A DNA stretch of 56,820 bases from JBBSEZ01 sp038239195 (GTDB lineage: Bacteria; Planctomycetota; Planctomycetia; Gemmatales; Gemmataceae): assembly GCA_038239195.1 (NCBI GenBank), contig JBBSEZ010000010.1, positions 1 to 56,820 on the forward strand. Direction: 5' to 3'. The notes beneath the pieces are model-generated. The model worked only from the letters and a program-made list of their open reading frames with translations, was not told the DNA's origin and ran no database searches. Position 1 is the first letter of the stretch. Each line of letters begins with the position of its first letter. Of this stretch, positions 35,074 through 44,362 are shown piece after piece. Both the position numbers and the translations under genes were made by a program.

Positions 35074-38000
35074 GCTTGTCCTGGTCCCTTTCGTCCTGCA
35101 CCTGCTTCTTCTTCTTCAACATCCGCTCCAGGAAATCGGCCGGCTGCTCCTCCGCCTGTCCCGGCGCCGTGGTCTCCGGCCTCTCTGCCACGCGGCCCCC
35201 CGCCCGCGACGGCGCCGTCGCATCGGCCCCGCTCGGCACGTCGAGCCGCAGGCTGCCCTCGAAGCGCCGCCCGCGCGCCACTTCCTCGCCGACGGGCCGC
35301 CTCGCTTGCAACCGGCCGACCGATTCCGCGATGCGCGGCGGCGGGGCCGGGAAGCCTCGCAGCCGCGCCCAGGTTCGCTCGCCCTGCTCGGCCACGGCGG
35401 CCGGGTCGAACGCCAGCCGGCGCGACGCCACGTCGAGGAACAGCAGCCCGCCCGCCAGGAACAGCAGCCAGAAGTAGAACGGCAGCGCGCTCTTCACGCG
35501 CTCGGGAGCTCGGCGGAACAACTCGCCCGCGCGCACCGCCTCGGCCAGGGCCTCGTCGTCGTCGGCGTAGGCCTTGCCCTCCGTGATCTCGGCCAGGCGC
35601 TTGAGCAGCGGCTCGTTCGTCTCCACCATGGCGAACTCGGGCGAATACGACAGCGTCACCCCGCCGCGCACCCCATCGACGGCCTCGTCCTCCGCCTTGT
35701 CCTTGCCCTTCGGCCGCACCGCCTGCACGTTGACGAAGTACGAGCCCGCCTCCTCCGCCTTCACCTCCGCCTCGTAGACCCCGCTGTTGCGCTGGGTGAA
35801 ATTGAGCCGCTGCTGCTTGCCCGCCCGGTTGCTCGGCGCCGTGATCGCTCCTCGCAGGCGCAGCCCCGTGTCGGGCCGGTTCTCCTTCCTCGCTTCCACC
35901 GTCACGCGCACCTTGCCGTCGCGCACCTCGGTGTGAAGGCGGAGGTTCCCGCTCTCTTTTGGCCGCATCGACCAGCCGACCACGCTCTCCCAGAAGGCGG
36001 CGAACTTGCCCGCCGCGACCCACTCGCGCGCCCAGAACTCCGGCCGGCCCGCGTCGGACGTGAACGCCACCGACCGGCCCAGCCCATAGGGCCAGTAGGC
36101 CACCAGCGGGAACTCCTGGCCTTCCTTGAACTTCGGCGTCCACGCGGCCACCTGCGCCAGCACGGTCGGCTTCGGGGTGGTGCGCACGTAGCCCTGCACG
36201 AACGGGAGCTCCTTCCAGTTCTCCAGCGGCCCGCCCGGCACCACGCGTGGCTTGAAGCGCGCCTTCTGGACGAACGACTGGCTGACGAGCCGCGTTTCCT
36301 TGATGTAGATCGCCGGCAACTTGCGCGGGTCGTCCACCTTGTACCAGCGGCCTGGGCTGGCCATGCTCTTCATGTCGCGGTCCTGCTGCGGGCCGTGCGT
36401 CGCCACGCCGACGGCGGCGATGGTGATCTTGTCGTCGCGGATGCGCTGGAGCAGCGCCTTGTCGTTCTGCCTCGGGTCGCCGTCGCTGATGGCGATCACG
36501 TGCTTGGCGGCGAAGCCCTTGTCCGGGTCGCTCAGCGCTGCGTGGGCCATCTTCAGGGCCGGGTCGAAGTCCGGCATGTCGCCCGGCGTCAGGGTGTCGA
36601 TTCGCTCCAGGATCGCCCGCCGGTTGGGCCCGACGGCCTGCATCGGCAGGAACCAGCGCATTTTGAACCCGCTGAAGTCGAGCACGCCAACCTCGTCGCC
36701 GGGGCCCAGCCGCTCGATGGCGAGTTTCGCGATCTTCTTTTGCCACTTGTTGCCGTCGGCCATCTCCGAGGCGTGCATGATGAGCACCAGCCCGCCCTTG
36801 CCCTGCACCTTGAGCGAGCGGATGTCGCAATCGACCGGCAGCGCCTTCTCGACGGCCGTGTTCTGCCACCCCCCGGCCCCGTAGGAGTCGGGCCCGCCGA
36901 TCATGACCAGCCCGCAGCCCTGGTCCTCGGTGTTGGCCCGGATCGCGTCGCGCTGCTCCTCGCTCACTCGGTCGGCCGGTACGTTGGCCAGCACCAGGCA
37001 GTCGAAGCGGCTCAGGAAGGTGAGCAGCGCGTCCTTGTCGGCCGGGAGGTCATCGACCGTCGCCAGGCTCACCTTGAAGCGCCGCCCCCCGCCCGCGGCC
37101 GCCAGCTCCGCCACCAGCTCGCCGTGATTGCCCTTCTCGTTCTCCACTACCAGGATGGCGCCCTGCCCGCGCGCGATGACGTGCGTGGCCGCGCGGTTGT
37201 TCTGGATGCGGTCGCCCGGCAGCCCCTTGCGGAGGACGATCGGCCGGCCGTCGGCATCGACGCGGTGGAGGTCGGCGACGGCGCGCGGTCGAAACTCGGC
37301 CTCGTAGGAGTAGGAGCTGTGCTCCTTGCGCAGGGGGCGCTCGAACGCGATCGGGTTGAGGCCCAGGCGCAGGTAGACGGGGTCTTTCGTTTCGAGCGTC
37401 TGCGTCGGGTTGGGGTGGCGCAACGTCAGCCGTGCCTTGAGCGGCTCCGTCTTGCCCTTGGCCTCGGCCTTCGCCTTCGCCTCGGCGACGATGCGGGCCA
37501 GCGCCGCGTCGAGCTCGGCCCGACTGCCGACCTCGCGCGAATCGACGCGAACGATCTCGGTGCCGCGAGTGAGCCTGGCCTTGTCCGCCGCCGAGCCTTC
37601 CTTGATCTCGTCGATGCGCACCCCTCGGGCCGGCGCCTCGACCGGGCTTACGGTCACGCCCAGTTCTCCGCCCGGGCCCAGGGGCACCGTGACCTCGCTC
37701 TCGGTGCCGGTGATCTGCTTGAGCGTGAGACTGCCGATGACGAGGTTGGGGTTGAAGGAGCGCACCAGCACGTTGATGCGAACGGCGGTGCCCTCCGAAA
37801 CCTCCTTGGGCGCCTCGACGCCCTCGACCAGCACCTCGTCCTCGTTGCGGTAGCCCGGCGCCAACGGTAGAACGTCGATCTGCACGCCCTGCGCCCGCGC
37901 CTGGTTGGCCTGCTCCTCGGCGCTGCCGAGGTTCTCGTTGCCGTCGGAGATCAGCACGACGCGCTTGGCGGTGCCGCCGGGGAACGACGCCAGCGCCAGC

Positions 38001-38848
38001 TTGAGCGCCGCCCCTATGTCGGTGTAGTTGCCGTCCTCCGCCGTCGGCAGGGACTCGAGCCGGAAGCGCGGCGCATCGCCGGGCGGCAGCTCGAGGCGCG
38101 GGCGGCGCCCGAAGACGATCAGCCCCGCCCGGTCGCGCTCGTGTCCCCGGCCACGCTTGGCGACGGCGTCGTTGATGAACCGGAGGACCCGCGCCGTGCG
38201 CCGGTCCACGAACTTGCCCGTCTCGTTGGGGTCGGGCTCCAGCTCCTCGGGGACGCTGAGCGATCGATCGACGACGAAGAGCACCGTGATGTTCTTGCTG
38301 GTCTGCGGGACGTAGGGCTCGGCCATCGCCAGCGCCAGGAGCGCCACCAGCAAGCAGCGCAGCACCAGCGAAACCCACGGCCGGGCCTCGGCGCGGTTGA
38401 GCCGGCGCTGCCCGAGCACGACAAAGAGCGGGATGAGCGCCAGCAGCGCCAGCCACCACGGCTCCTTGAGGCGCATCTCCAGACCGCTGCGCCCCGCATC
38501 GGCCAGCACTTCGCCGAGAGGAGACAGGGCCACCCCGCCGAGGGCGACCAGCGCCAGCACGGCCACGGCGAGCGCTGCGTGGCGCGACCAGGCGCCGGTG
38601 AGCAGGAGCAGGGCCGCCAGCGAGACGAAGGCCGCGGCCGCGGCGCCGAGTGCCCACCAGGCGACAAGCGACGACAGGCCCAGCCCGCCCGCGGCGAGCA
38701 GGGCGAGCACCAGAGCGGCCAGTCCGAGCCCCAGCGCGAGCCGGGGCCGCCGACTGCGCAGCAGGCCGAACGCGCCGGCGCCGACGAGCGCCAGGAGGAG
38801 GACGGCGGCGGCGAGCCAGCGGTCGAGCAGCCAGGGGGGAAGGGCCAT
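35069..38848 (-). CDS. Giant membrane protein with two VWA domains, an embedded PDZ domain and a GATase-like domain
   Basis: 1259 residues. N-terminal TM helices (about 10-30, 37-58, 62-87, 92-106, 132-147, 160-176); a VWA domain with MIDAS DRSLS (194-198) and LISDGNENLG; a PDZ-like domain (about 397-455, VRIDEIKEGSAADKARLTRG) placed after the VWA; a class-I glutamine-amidotransferase-like domain (LVMIGGPDSYGAGGW); a second VWA-like stretch (GLVLIMHASEMADGN and onward); a C-terminal TM (about 1130-1150, PFYFWLLFLAGGLLFLDVA) and a Lys/Arg/Gln-rich tail. Likely the main client or scaffold of the MoxR ATPase next to it. Confidence 0.9.
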   Translation of the reverse strand: MALPPWLLDRWLAAAVLLLALVGAGAFGLLRSRRPRLALGLGLAALVLALLAAGGLGLSSLVAWWALGAAAAAFVSLAALLLLTGAWSRHAALAVAVLALVALGGVALSPLGEVLADAGRSGLEMRLKEPWWLALLALIPLFVVLGQRRLNRAEARPWVSLVLRCLLVALLALAMAEPYVPQTSKNITVLFVVDRSLSVPEELEPDPNETGKFVDRRTARVLRFINDAVAKRGRGHERDRAGLIVFGRRPRLELPPGDAPRFRLESLPTAEDGNYTDIGAALKLALASFPGGTAKRVVLISDGNENLGSAEEQANQARAQGVQIDVLPLAPGYRNEDEVLVEGVEAPKEVSEGTAVRINVLVRSFNPNLVIGSLTLKQITGTESEVTVPLGPGGELGVTVSPVEAPARGVRIDEIKEGSAADKARLTRGTEIVRVDSREVGSRAELDAALARIVAEAKAKAEAKGKTEPLKARLTLRHPNPTQTLETKDPVYLRLGLNPIAFERPLRKEHSSYSYEAEFRPRAVADLHRVDADGRPIVLRKGLPGDRIQNNRAATHVIARGQGAILVVENEKGNHGELVAELAAAGGGRRFKVSLATVDDLPADKDALLTFLSRFDCLVLANVPADRVSEEQRDAIRANTEDQGCGLVMIGGPDSYGAGGWQNTAVEKALPVDCDIRSLKVQGKGGLVLIMHASEMADGNKWQKKIAKLAIERLGPGDEVGVLDFSGFKMRWFLPMQAVGPNRRAILERIDTLTPGDMPDFDPALKMAHAALSDPDKGFAAKHVIAISDGDPRQNDKALLQRIRDDKITIAAVGVATHGPQQDRDMKSMASPGRWYKVDDPRKLPAIYIKETRLVSQSFVQKARFKPRVVPGGPLENWKELPFVQGYVRTTPKPTVLAQVAAWTPKFKEGQEFPLVAYWPYGLGRSVAFTSDAGRPEFWAREWVAAGKFAAFWESVVGWSMRPKESGNLRLHTEVRDGKVRVTVEARKENRPDTGLRLRGAITAPSNRAGKQQRLNFTQRNSGVYEAEVKAEEAGSYFVNVQAVRPKGKDKAEDEAVDGVRGGVTLSYSPEFAMVETNEPLLKRLAEITEGKAYADDDEALAEAVRAGELFRRAPERVKSALPFYFWLLFLAGGLLFLDVASRRLAFDPAAVAEQGERTWARLRGFPAPPPRIAESVGRLQARRPVGEEVARGRRFEGSLRLDVPSGADATAPSRAGGRVAERPETTAPGQAEEQPADFLERMLKKKKQVQDERDQDKP

Positions 38849-38865
38849 GAGGGGCCGGCCTCCGT

Positions 38866-39795
38866 CTAAAAGTCGATCCGCTGAACGCGGTGGTTTTCGG
38901 TGTCGAGGACGTGTACCCGACCCCGGCTATCGACGGCGAGGCCCCAGGGGCAGTTGAGCTTGCCGGGCTCGCGACCGGGGCCGCCCCAGCAGCCGAGCGA
39001 TTCGCCGGTCAGCGTGAACTTCTGCACGCGATGGTTGCCGTACTCGACGACGTAGAGCTGCCCCGCCTTGTTGAAGGCCAGGTCGTAGGGGTAGTGCAAC
39101 TGCCCGGGCGCCTCGCCCTCCTCGCCCCAGTAGCGGACGAGCTCGCCGTCGCGCGTGAAGACCTGGATGCGGTGGTTGGTGGCGTCGGCGACGTAGAGGT
39201 TGCCGTCGGGCCCCAGCGCGAGGGCGCGAGGCCGGCCGAACGTGCCCGGCTCGAGGCCGGGCTGTCCCCAGCAGCGCACGAACTTGCCGTTCGCGTCCAT
39301 CTTGGTGATGCGGTGGTTCTCGCCGAACTCGGCCACGTAGAAGAAGCCATCGTCGTCCTGCACCACGTCGGAGACGTACCCGAGCTGCCCGGGCGCCTTG
39401 CCGTGGGGGGGGGTGATCGAGCGCAGGAGCGTGCCGTCTTCGGGGGAGTAGATGCGGAAGCAGTTGTAGTGCGAATCGCTGACGAGGAGGTTGCCGTCGC
39501 GGTCGATGCTGAGCCCGCTGGGCCGGCCGTTACGGTAGTCGGGCGTCTGCCAGGTGAGCCCGAGGTAGTTGCCATCGCGGTCGTAGGCCTGGATGCGCGC
39601 GGTGAAATCGACGATGAAGAGGCGGTCCTTGCGGTCGATGGCGATGGCGCGGGGACGGATGAAATCGCCGTCCTGGGTGCCGCGACGGCCCCAGACGCGC
39701 TCGGGGGGCGAGTTGGGCCCGCCGCCACAGCCCGCGGGGACGAGCAGGGCCAGCCCGAGAAGGGCCCAACCAGGGTGGAAGCGCCGCGGCGTCAT
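38866..39795 (-). CDS. NHL-repeat lipoprotein
   Basis: 309 residues. Lipoprotein signal with lipobox LVPAGC (C23), then at least six NHL repeats forming a beta-propeller (FIRPRAIAIDRKDRLFIVDF, RPSGLSIDRDGNLLVSDSHYN, RPRALALGPDGNLYVADATNHRIQVF, PWGLAVDSRGRVHVLDTENHRVQ). Likely exported ligand- or protein-binding propeller. First gene of the MoxR/VWA cluster, 17 bases before the giant VWA gene. Confidence 0.93.
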   Translation of the reverse strand: MTPRRFHPGWALLGLALLVPAGCGGGPNSPPERVWGRRGTQDGDFIRPRAIAIDRKDRLFIVDFTARIQAYDRDGNYLGLTWQTPDYRNGRPSGLSIDRDGNLLVSDSHYNCFRIYSPEDGTLLRSITPPHGKAPGQLGYVSDVVQDDDGFFYVAEFGENHRITKMDANGKFVRCWGQPGLEPGTFGRPRALALGPDGNLYVADATNHRIQVFTRDGELVRYWGEEGEAPGQLHYPYDLAFNKAGQLYVVEYGNHRVQKFTLTGESLGCWGGPGREPGKLNCPWGLAVDSRGRVHVLDTENHRVQRIDF

Positions 39796-39965
39796 CGTCG
39801 GGTCACTCGTTGGTGCGGAAACACGCTCCCAGACAGGCTATCACCTCGGGGCGGCATTCGCCAGATGCGAGGCCCCCGGGCGCCGCTTCTCGCTCCCCAC
39901 ATTTCCATTGACGCCGGCCCCGCGCCCCCCGATGATTGCCCTCGCCCACCCGGAGGACGGCCCCC

Positions 39966-41240
39966 ATGAAGACCGCACCTGGCACCACTCTGATCCGCAA
40001 CGGCCAGCTCCTCGACGGCACCGGCGCGCGGCCCGTGCGCGACGGCGCCCTCGTCGTCCGTGACGGACGGATCGCCTACGCCGGCCCCGCCGCCGGGGCC
40101 CCGCCCGTCCCGCCCGAGGCCCGGCGCATCGACGCCCGCGGCGGGACCATCCTGCCCGGCCTCGTCGAGGCTCACTTCCACCCCACCTATTTCAACGTCG
40201 CCGCCCTCGAAGACCTCGACGTCAAATACCCCGTCGAGTACGTCACCCTTCTCGCCTCCGCCAACGCCAAATTGGCCCTCGAGTGCGGCTACACCGCGGC
40301 GCGCAGCGGCGGGAGCCTCTTCAACGTCGACGTCTGGCTCAAAAAGGCGATCGAGTGCGACCTCGTCCCCGGCCCGCGCCTGGCAGCCAGCGGGCGCGAG
40401 ATCTGCGGCGTGGGCGGGCTGATGGACTGGAACCCCGACTTCCGCCGCATCGGCATGGAGGGGCTGGTGCTGCTGGTCAACGGCCCCGACGAGGCCCGCG
40501 CCGCCGTGCGCAAGCTGGTCAAGGACGGCGTCGAGTGGGTCAAGACCTACCCCACCGGCGATGCCGCGTCCCCCGACGTCAACGACCACCATACGCTGTG
40601 CATGACCTTCGAGGAGATGCATGCCGTCGTCGCCACGGCCCACAACCACAAGCTCAAGGTGACCGGCCATTGCCGCGCCACCCAGGGCATCAAGAACGCT
40701 CTCCGCGCCGGCTACGACGCCATCGAGCACGGCACCTTCCTGGACGACGAGGCCCTCGAACTTCTGCTGGCGCGCGACGTGCCGGTGGTGCCGGCGCTCT
40801 ACTTCGAGATGGCGAGCGTGAAGCGCGGCCGCGAGTTCGGCCTGTCGCAGCGGGTCATCGACGGGCACAAGGAGACGCTCGAAGCGGGAGCGGAGAGCGC
40901 CCGCAAGGTGCTGAAGGCAGGCGGCCGCCTCGGGCTGGGCGGGGACTACGGCTTCGCCTGGACGCCGCACGGGGAATACGCCAAGGAGCTGGAGTTCTTC
41001 GTCGAGTACGTCGGCTTCAGCCCGCTGGAGACGATTCGCTGCGCCACCAAGACAGGGGCGGAGATCCTGGGGCGCGGCGACGAACTGGGGACGTTGGAGG
41101 TAGGGAAACTGGCCGACGTGCTCGTGGTCGAGGGCGACGTGGTGCGCGACGTCGGCGTTTTGCAGGATCGGTCGCGGTTCGTCGCGGTCATGCAGGGCGG
41201 CGTCGTCAAGGCGGGGCGGCTGGCGCAGCCCGCGAGCTGA
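39966..41240 (+). CDS. Amidohydrolase family protein
   Basis: 424 residues from the ATG at 39966. Metal ligands HFH (H70, H72), later TGHCRA, IEHGTF and the GDYGF Asp, then LEVGKLADVLVVEGD near the end, all normal for metal-dependent hydrolases (imidazolonepropionase-like group). The substrate is unknown; no signal peptide. The last ~270 bp (40951-41219) is duplicated at 42502-42770 with high identity. Confidence 0.9.
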   Translation: MKTAPGTTLIRNGQLLDGTGARPVRDGALVVRDGRIAYAGPAAGAPPVPPEARRIDARGGTILPGLVEAHFHPTYFNVAALEDLDVKYPVEYVTLLASANAKLALECGYTAARSGGSLFNVDVWLKKAIECDLVPGPRLAASGREICGVGGLMDWNPDFRRIGMEGLVLLVNGPDEARAAVRKLVKDGVEWVKTYPTGDAASPDVNDHHTLCMTFEEMHAVVATAHNHKLKVTGHCRATQGIKNALRAGYDAIEHGTFLDDEALELLLARDVPVVPALYFEMASVKRGREFGLSQRVIDGHKETLEAGAESARKVLKAGGRLGLGGDYGFAWTPHGEYAKELEFFVEYVGFSPLETIRCATKTGAEILGRGDELGTLEVGKLADVLVVEGDVVRDVGVLQDRSRFVAVMQGGVVKAGRLAQPAS

Positions 41241-41360
41241 GCGGCTACTGCTTTCCGAGGACGAGGTCCGTTTCCCAGCCATAATGCCTCCTAAGAGAGA
41301 AGCCTATATCTGGAAGGGCGAGAGGCCAACCCTCCCGCCCTCCTGGAGAGCGGCTTCGAT

Positions 41361-41611
41361 TCACGCCTTCTTGCGCGGGGCCTCGGGGGTGGTCAACTCA
41401 GCCGGGATCGGCTGGTTGGGGTGGCCCTTCTGGAAGCGGCGCAGCCGCGCCATCCGCCGGCGTTCCGGGCCGGTGGCCCAAACCGCCCAAAAGCCCCCTT
41501 TGACCTCCAGTTTGCGGGCGCGGGGCCAGCCCCCTGGCGCCAGCGGTGCAGCGTCACCTGCGGCACGCCCAGGTGTCGGGCGGGTAGGCGGCCTCTGGTG
41601 TTGCGCCGATG
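41361..41611 (-). pseudogene. Frameshifted HTH/recombinase-like C-terminal remnant
   Basis: The minus strand reads a helix-turn-helix (PARHLGVPQVTLHRWRQ) in one frame. A one-base phase change then brings the next frame, GWPRARKLEVKGGFWAVWAT, continuing RLRRFQKGHPNQPIPAELTT to a TGA at 41361-41363. It resembles the C-terminal HTH plus GG-W-x-x-WA tail of planctomycete recombinase/transposase-associated proteins. Frameshifted, and no N-terminal part found, so a decayed mobile gene. Family is from memory and moderate. Confidence 0.6.
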
Positions 41612-41715
41612 GGTGTGGTTACAATCGGCTGAGGGGCGGGCCCGAGTTCCCGGGAAGGCGGCAGGTTTTAGCCCTCGCCCCGTTGACCCCTTTACAGCCC
41701 TCTCGAGGACGGCCG

Positions 41716-42459
41716 ATGCCCCTGCTCGACCACTTCCACCCTCCGTTGAGTGAACAACGGAGTTGGGACGCCTTCCACGCCCGCTGGGCGACCGCCCTGG
41801 CGGACGCCCTCAACATGGAACTGCTCTCCGCGGGCTACTTCGCCGAGGCCCTGGCGACATTGGGCCGAGTCGAGGTGGACGTCGCCACCGAACGTGAGGG
41901 GCGGAACGGTGCGGCGCCTGCCCCGGCGGCCTCTCCCTCGGCGGGAGGGGTCGCGACCCGGACGGCGCCGGCCTGGGCCCCCGCCACGCACACGCTGGAG
42001 ATGGAGGTGGTGTTCCCCGACGAGTTTCAGGTGCTTGTCTTCAACCCCCGTGGCGGGCGGGCCCTGGTCGGGGCCATCGAGTTGGTCAGCCCGAGCAACA
42101 AGGACCGGCCCGCGGCCCGGCGGGCGTTCGCCGTCAAGTGCCTGAGCTACCTCCAGGCCGGGGTCGGCCTGATCGTCGCCGACGTCGTCACGGACCGCCT
42201 CTTCAACCTGCACAACGAGATGGCCGACCTCCTGCTCGGGGAGGCGCCGCGGTTCCCCGGGCACTCCGCGCTCTACGCGGCGGCCTACCGCCCGTTCCGG
42301 CGCGGCGAGCAGGAGCGGGTCGGTGTCTGGCCGGTGGAACTGGCGCTCGGTCAGGAACTGCCGGTGCTGCCGCTGTGGTTACGCGACTGCGAGACGCCCA
42401 TCCGCATCGACCTGGATGCGGCCTACGCCGAGGCCCGACAGCGGTGCCTCATCGGCTGA
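41716..42459 (+). CDS. DUF4058 family protein (copy 1)
   Basis: 247 residues from the ATG at 41716 (start MPLLDHFHPPLSEQ). DUF4058 features: VAIELVSPSNKDRP-type motif (GAIELVSPSNKDRPAARRAF), VGLIVADVVTDRLFNLHNEM and a C-terminal PIRIDLDAAYAEA. Family function unknown; many copies occur in planctomycete genomes. About 42 bases after a TACAAT string (41630 region) that might be a -10 element. It lies between two copies of the amidohydrolase 3' end. Confidence 0.9.
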   Translation: MPLLDHFHPPLSEQRSWDAFHARWATALADALNMELLSAGYFAEALATLGRVEVDVATEREGRNGAAPAPAASPSAGGVATRTAPAWAPATHTLEMEVVFPDEFQVLVFNPRGGRALVGAIELVSPSNKDRPAARRAFAVKCLSYLQAGVGLIVADVVTDRLFNLHNEMADLLLGEAPRFPGHSALYAAAYRPFRRGEQERVGVWPVELALGQELPVLPLWLRDCETPIRIDLDAAYAEARQRCLIG

Positions 42460-42501
42460 ACGGCGGCGTCAGGAAGTTCTCCAGAGTTGGTGACCAAGGG
42501 C

Positions 42502-42797
42502 TCGCCTGGGCGCCGCACGGGGAGCACGCCAAGGAGCTGGAGTTCTTCGTCGAGTACGTCGGCTTCAGCGCGCTCGAAACGATTCGCTGCGCCACCAAGA
42601 CGGGGGCGGAGGTCCTGGGGCGCGGCGACGAACTGGGGACGTTGGAGGTAGGGAAACTGGCCGACGTGTTGGTGGTCGAGGGCGACGTGGTGCGCGACGT
42701 CGGCGTTTTGCAGGATCGGTCGCGGTTCGTCGCGGTCATGCAGGGCGGCGTCGTCAAGGCAGGACAGCTGACACGGTGCGATGAGGGCGTGCGATGA
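42502..42797 (+). pseudogene. Duplicated 3' fragment of the amidohydrolase gene
   Basis: Translated frame AWAPHGEHAKELEFFVEY through VLQDRSRFVAVMQGGVVKAG repeats residues ~329-420 of the protein at 39966 with few changes, also at DNA level over about 270 bp. It has no start and lies in a frame open from 42138. Its own frame ends at TGA 42795-42797, overlapping the ATG of the next gene (ATGA). Truncated copy, not a full enzyme. Confidence 0.85.
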
Positions 42798-43198
42798 AGT
42801 GGCGCTACTATTTTCCCCACGTCTGGGAACAACCTCGGACGTGCTGGGAGGACGTCTGGCTGAGGCCGGACGACCCGGTCTTCCCCGGCCTGGCGTACTT
42901 CATCACGGTCGAAAGTTTCGGCTACCTCGCCGCGCAGGAGGACGCCGAGTTGTCCGAGGAGTTAGAGCGGCTACGGGCCGAGACAGGCACCAAACTGTGG
43001 GCCAGGTTCTACGCCGGCTCGGCGGAGCGACTGGAAGTCAGAGCCCGGGCGGAGGATTTCTCCTGGGAGGAGTTGGTCGAGTGGACGCGCCTGTTCCTCC
43101 AGAGCCAGGGAAGGGAAGTGGACGGGCTCGAGAAAATGGCAGAGGCGGACGTCGAACGGTGCCAACGGGCGGTTTACGGCCCGGTCGATTCCCCTTGA
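42794..43198 (+). CDS. Hypothetical protein
   Basis: 134 residues (MKWRYYFPHVWEQPRTCWED). Trp/Tyr-rich start, then acidic helical sequence; no membrane segment or signal. Unknown family. Its ATG overlaps the stop of the amidohydrolase fragment, so this gene may have been displaced or restarted next to the duplicated segment. Confidence 0.6.
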   Translation: MKWRYYFPHVWEQPRTCWEDVWLRPDDPVFPGLAYFITVESFGYLAAQEDAELSEELERLRAETGTKLWARFYAGSAERLEVRARAEDFSWEELVEWTRLFLQSQGREVDGLEKMAEADVERCQRAVYGPVDSP

Positions 43199-43299
43199 AT
43201 TCGTCGGCATCGGAATCGCTCTCGGGTAACAGGCAAGCACCCGCCGCCGACGGGCCCTGTCCGCGTCGAGTCGGTTGAATCGGGGAAGGAGGCAAGCAC

Positions 43300-44028
43300 G
43301 TGCCGCTACTCGATCACTTTCATCCGCCGCTTTCCGAACAGCACCCGTGGGAATCGTTCCACAGTGCCTGGGCGGCGGAGATCATGCGCCTGCTCAATCG
43401 GGTGCTGCCGCGCCGCTATCGCGCCACCGTGAACACGAGCCTGGGCCGGCAAGTCGCGGCCGACGTGGCCGAGTTCGAGCGCCCGGACGAGCCCGCCGAG
43501 GCCGGGACGAACGGGCCGGGCGGGGGCGTGGCGACGCAAACCTACGCACCTCCGGCGACGACGATGGTGCTGCCGGCCCTCTTCCCCGACGACCTGGAAG
43601 TGCGCATCCAGGACACGTTCGATTCGCAGCGCCTGGTGGCCGTGGTGGAACTGGTGAGCCCGCGCAACAAGGACCGGCCCGACGCGCGTCGCGGGTTTGC
43701 CGGCAAGTGTGCCGCCTACCTCCAGCGCGGGCTGGGCCTCCTCGTCGTGGACACGGTGTCCGACCGGCTCGCCAATCTGCACGACGAGCTGATTCGGCTG
43801 CTGGAATTGCCCGACGCGTTTCTCATGCCGCCTCACACGGCCCTCTACGCCGTCGCCTACCGCCCCGCCGTGCGCGGCGAAGAGGAGCAGATCGACGTAT
43901 GGGCGCTTCCCCTGGCCGTCGGGGAGTTGCTGCCGGAGCTGCCCCTGGCGCTCCGCGGCGCCCGGGCGGTGCCGATCGACCTGGAGCTGACCTATCGGGA
44001 AACGTGCGCGGCCAGCCGCGTTCCATGA
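43300..44028 (+). CDS. DUF4058 family protein (copy 2)
   Basis: 242 residues from a GTG at 43300 with a strong GGAAGGAGG at 43284-43292. Start PLLDHFHPPLSEQHPWESFH is nearly the same as copy 1, and VVELVSPRNKDRPDARRGFAGK and LGLLVVDTVSDRLANLHDEL align with it. So this is a tandem-family paralogue about 1.6 kb away, considerably diverged. Function unknown. Confidence 0.9.
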   Translation: MPLLDHFHPPLSEQHPWESFHSAWAAEIMRLLNRVLPRRYRATVNTSLGRQVAADVAEFERPDEPAEAGTNGPGGGVATQTYAPPATTMVLPALFPDDLEVRIQDTFDSQRLVAVVELVSPRNKDRPDARRGFAGKCAAYLQRGLGLLVVDTVSDRLANLHDELIRLLELPDAFLMPPHTALYAVAYRPAVRGEEEQIDVWALPLAVGELLPELPLALRGARAVPIDLELTYRETCAASRVP

Positions 44029-44362
44029 GGGAGGCGAAGAAGCAGGGCGGCCAAGGGGCGGTTTCATCGCGCTTTTCCCGCCAGGCGCGAGCCCGTGGGT
44101 CGGCCCGGTCCGGTCGGACGGGTTGACGGGCCCATGCCGACCCAGGGCCATCCAGATTGCCTCTTTTCGCGCCTGCGCCGTTCACGCGAGGAGGCCGAGA
44201 AGGACGATGAAAGAGGGGTCAGGAGGCGGTGGAACCATGCCGAGGCCGCAAAATCGGTATGCTCACGCCTCAACGGAGCGGGCTGGCGCTTGGATTCCGC
44301 GCCCCCCGTAGCCTATGCTAAGGACTGTAGACTGGGTCACCCGTTTGCGCTGGAAACTCCCC
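44029..44362. other. Intergenic region with candidate promoter for the sigma gene
   Basis: No gene recognised. A TTGGAT (44290-44295) and a TATGCT (44314-44319) with an 18-nt spacer form the best candidate sigma-70-type promoter ahead of the ATG at 44363. The earlier half shows only shadow frames. Confidence 0.4.

Noticed and set aside
41361..41611. Intact HTH gene
   Set aside because: The HTH and the tail are in different frames and no N-terminal domain is present.
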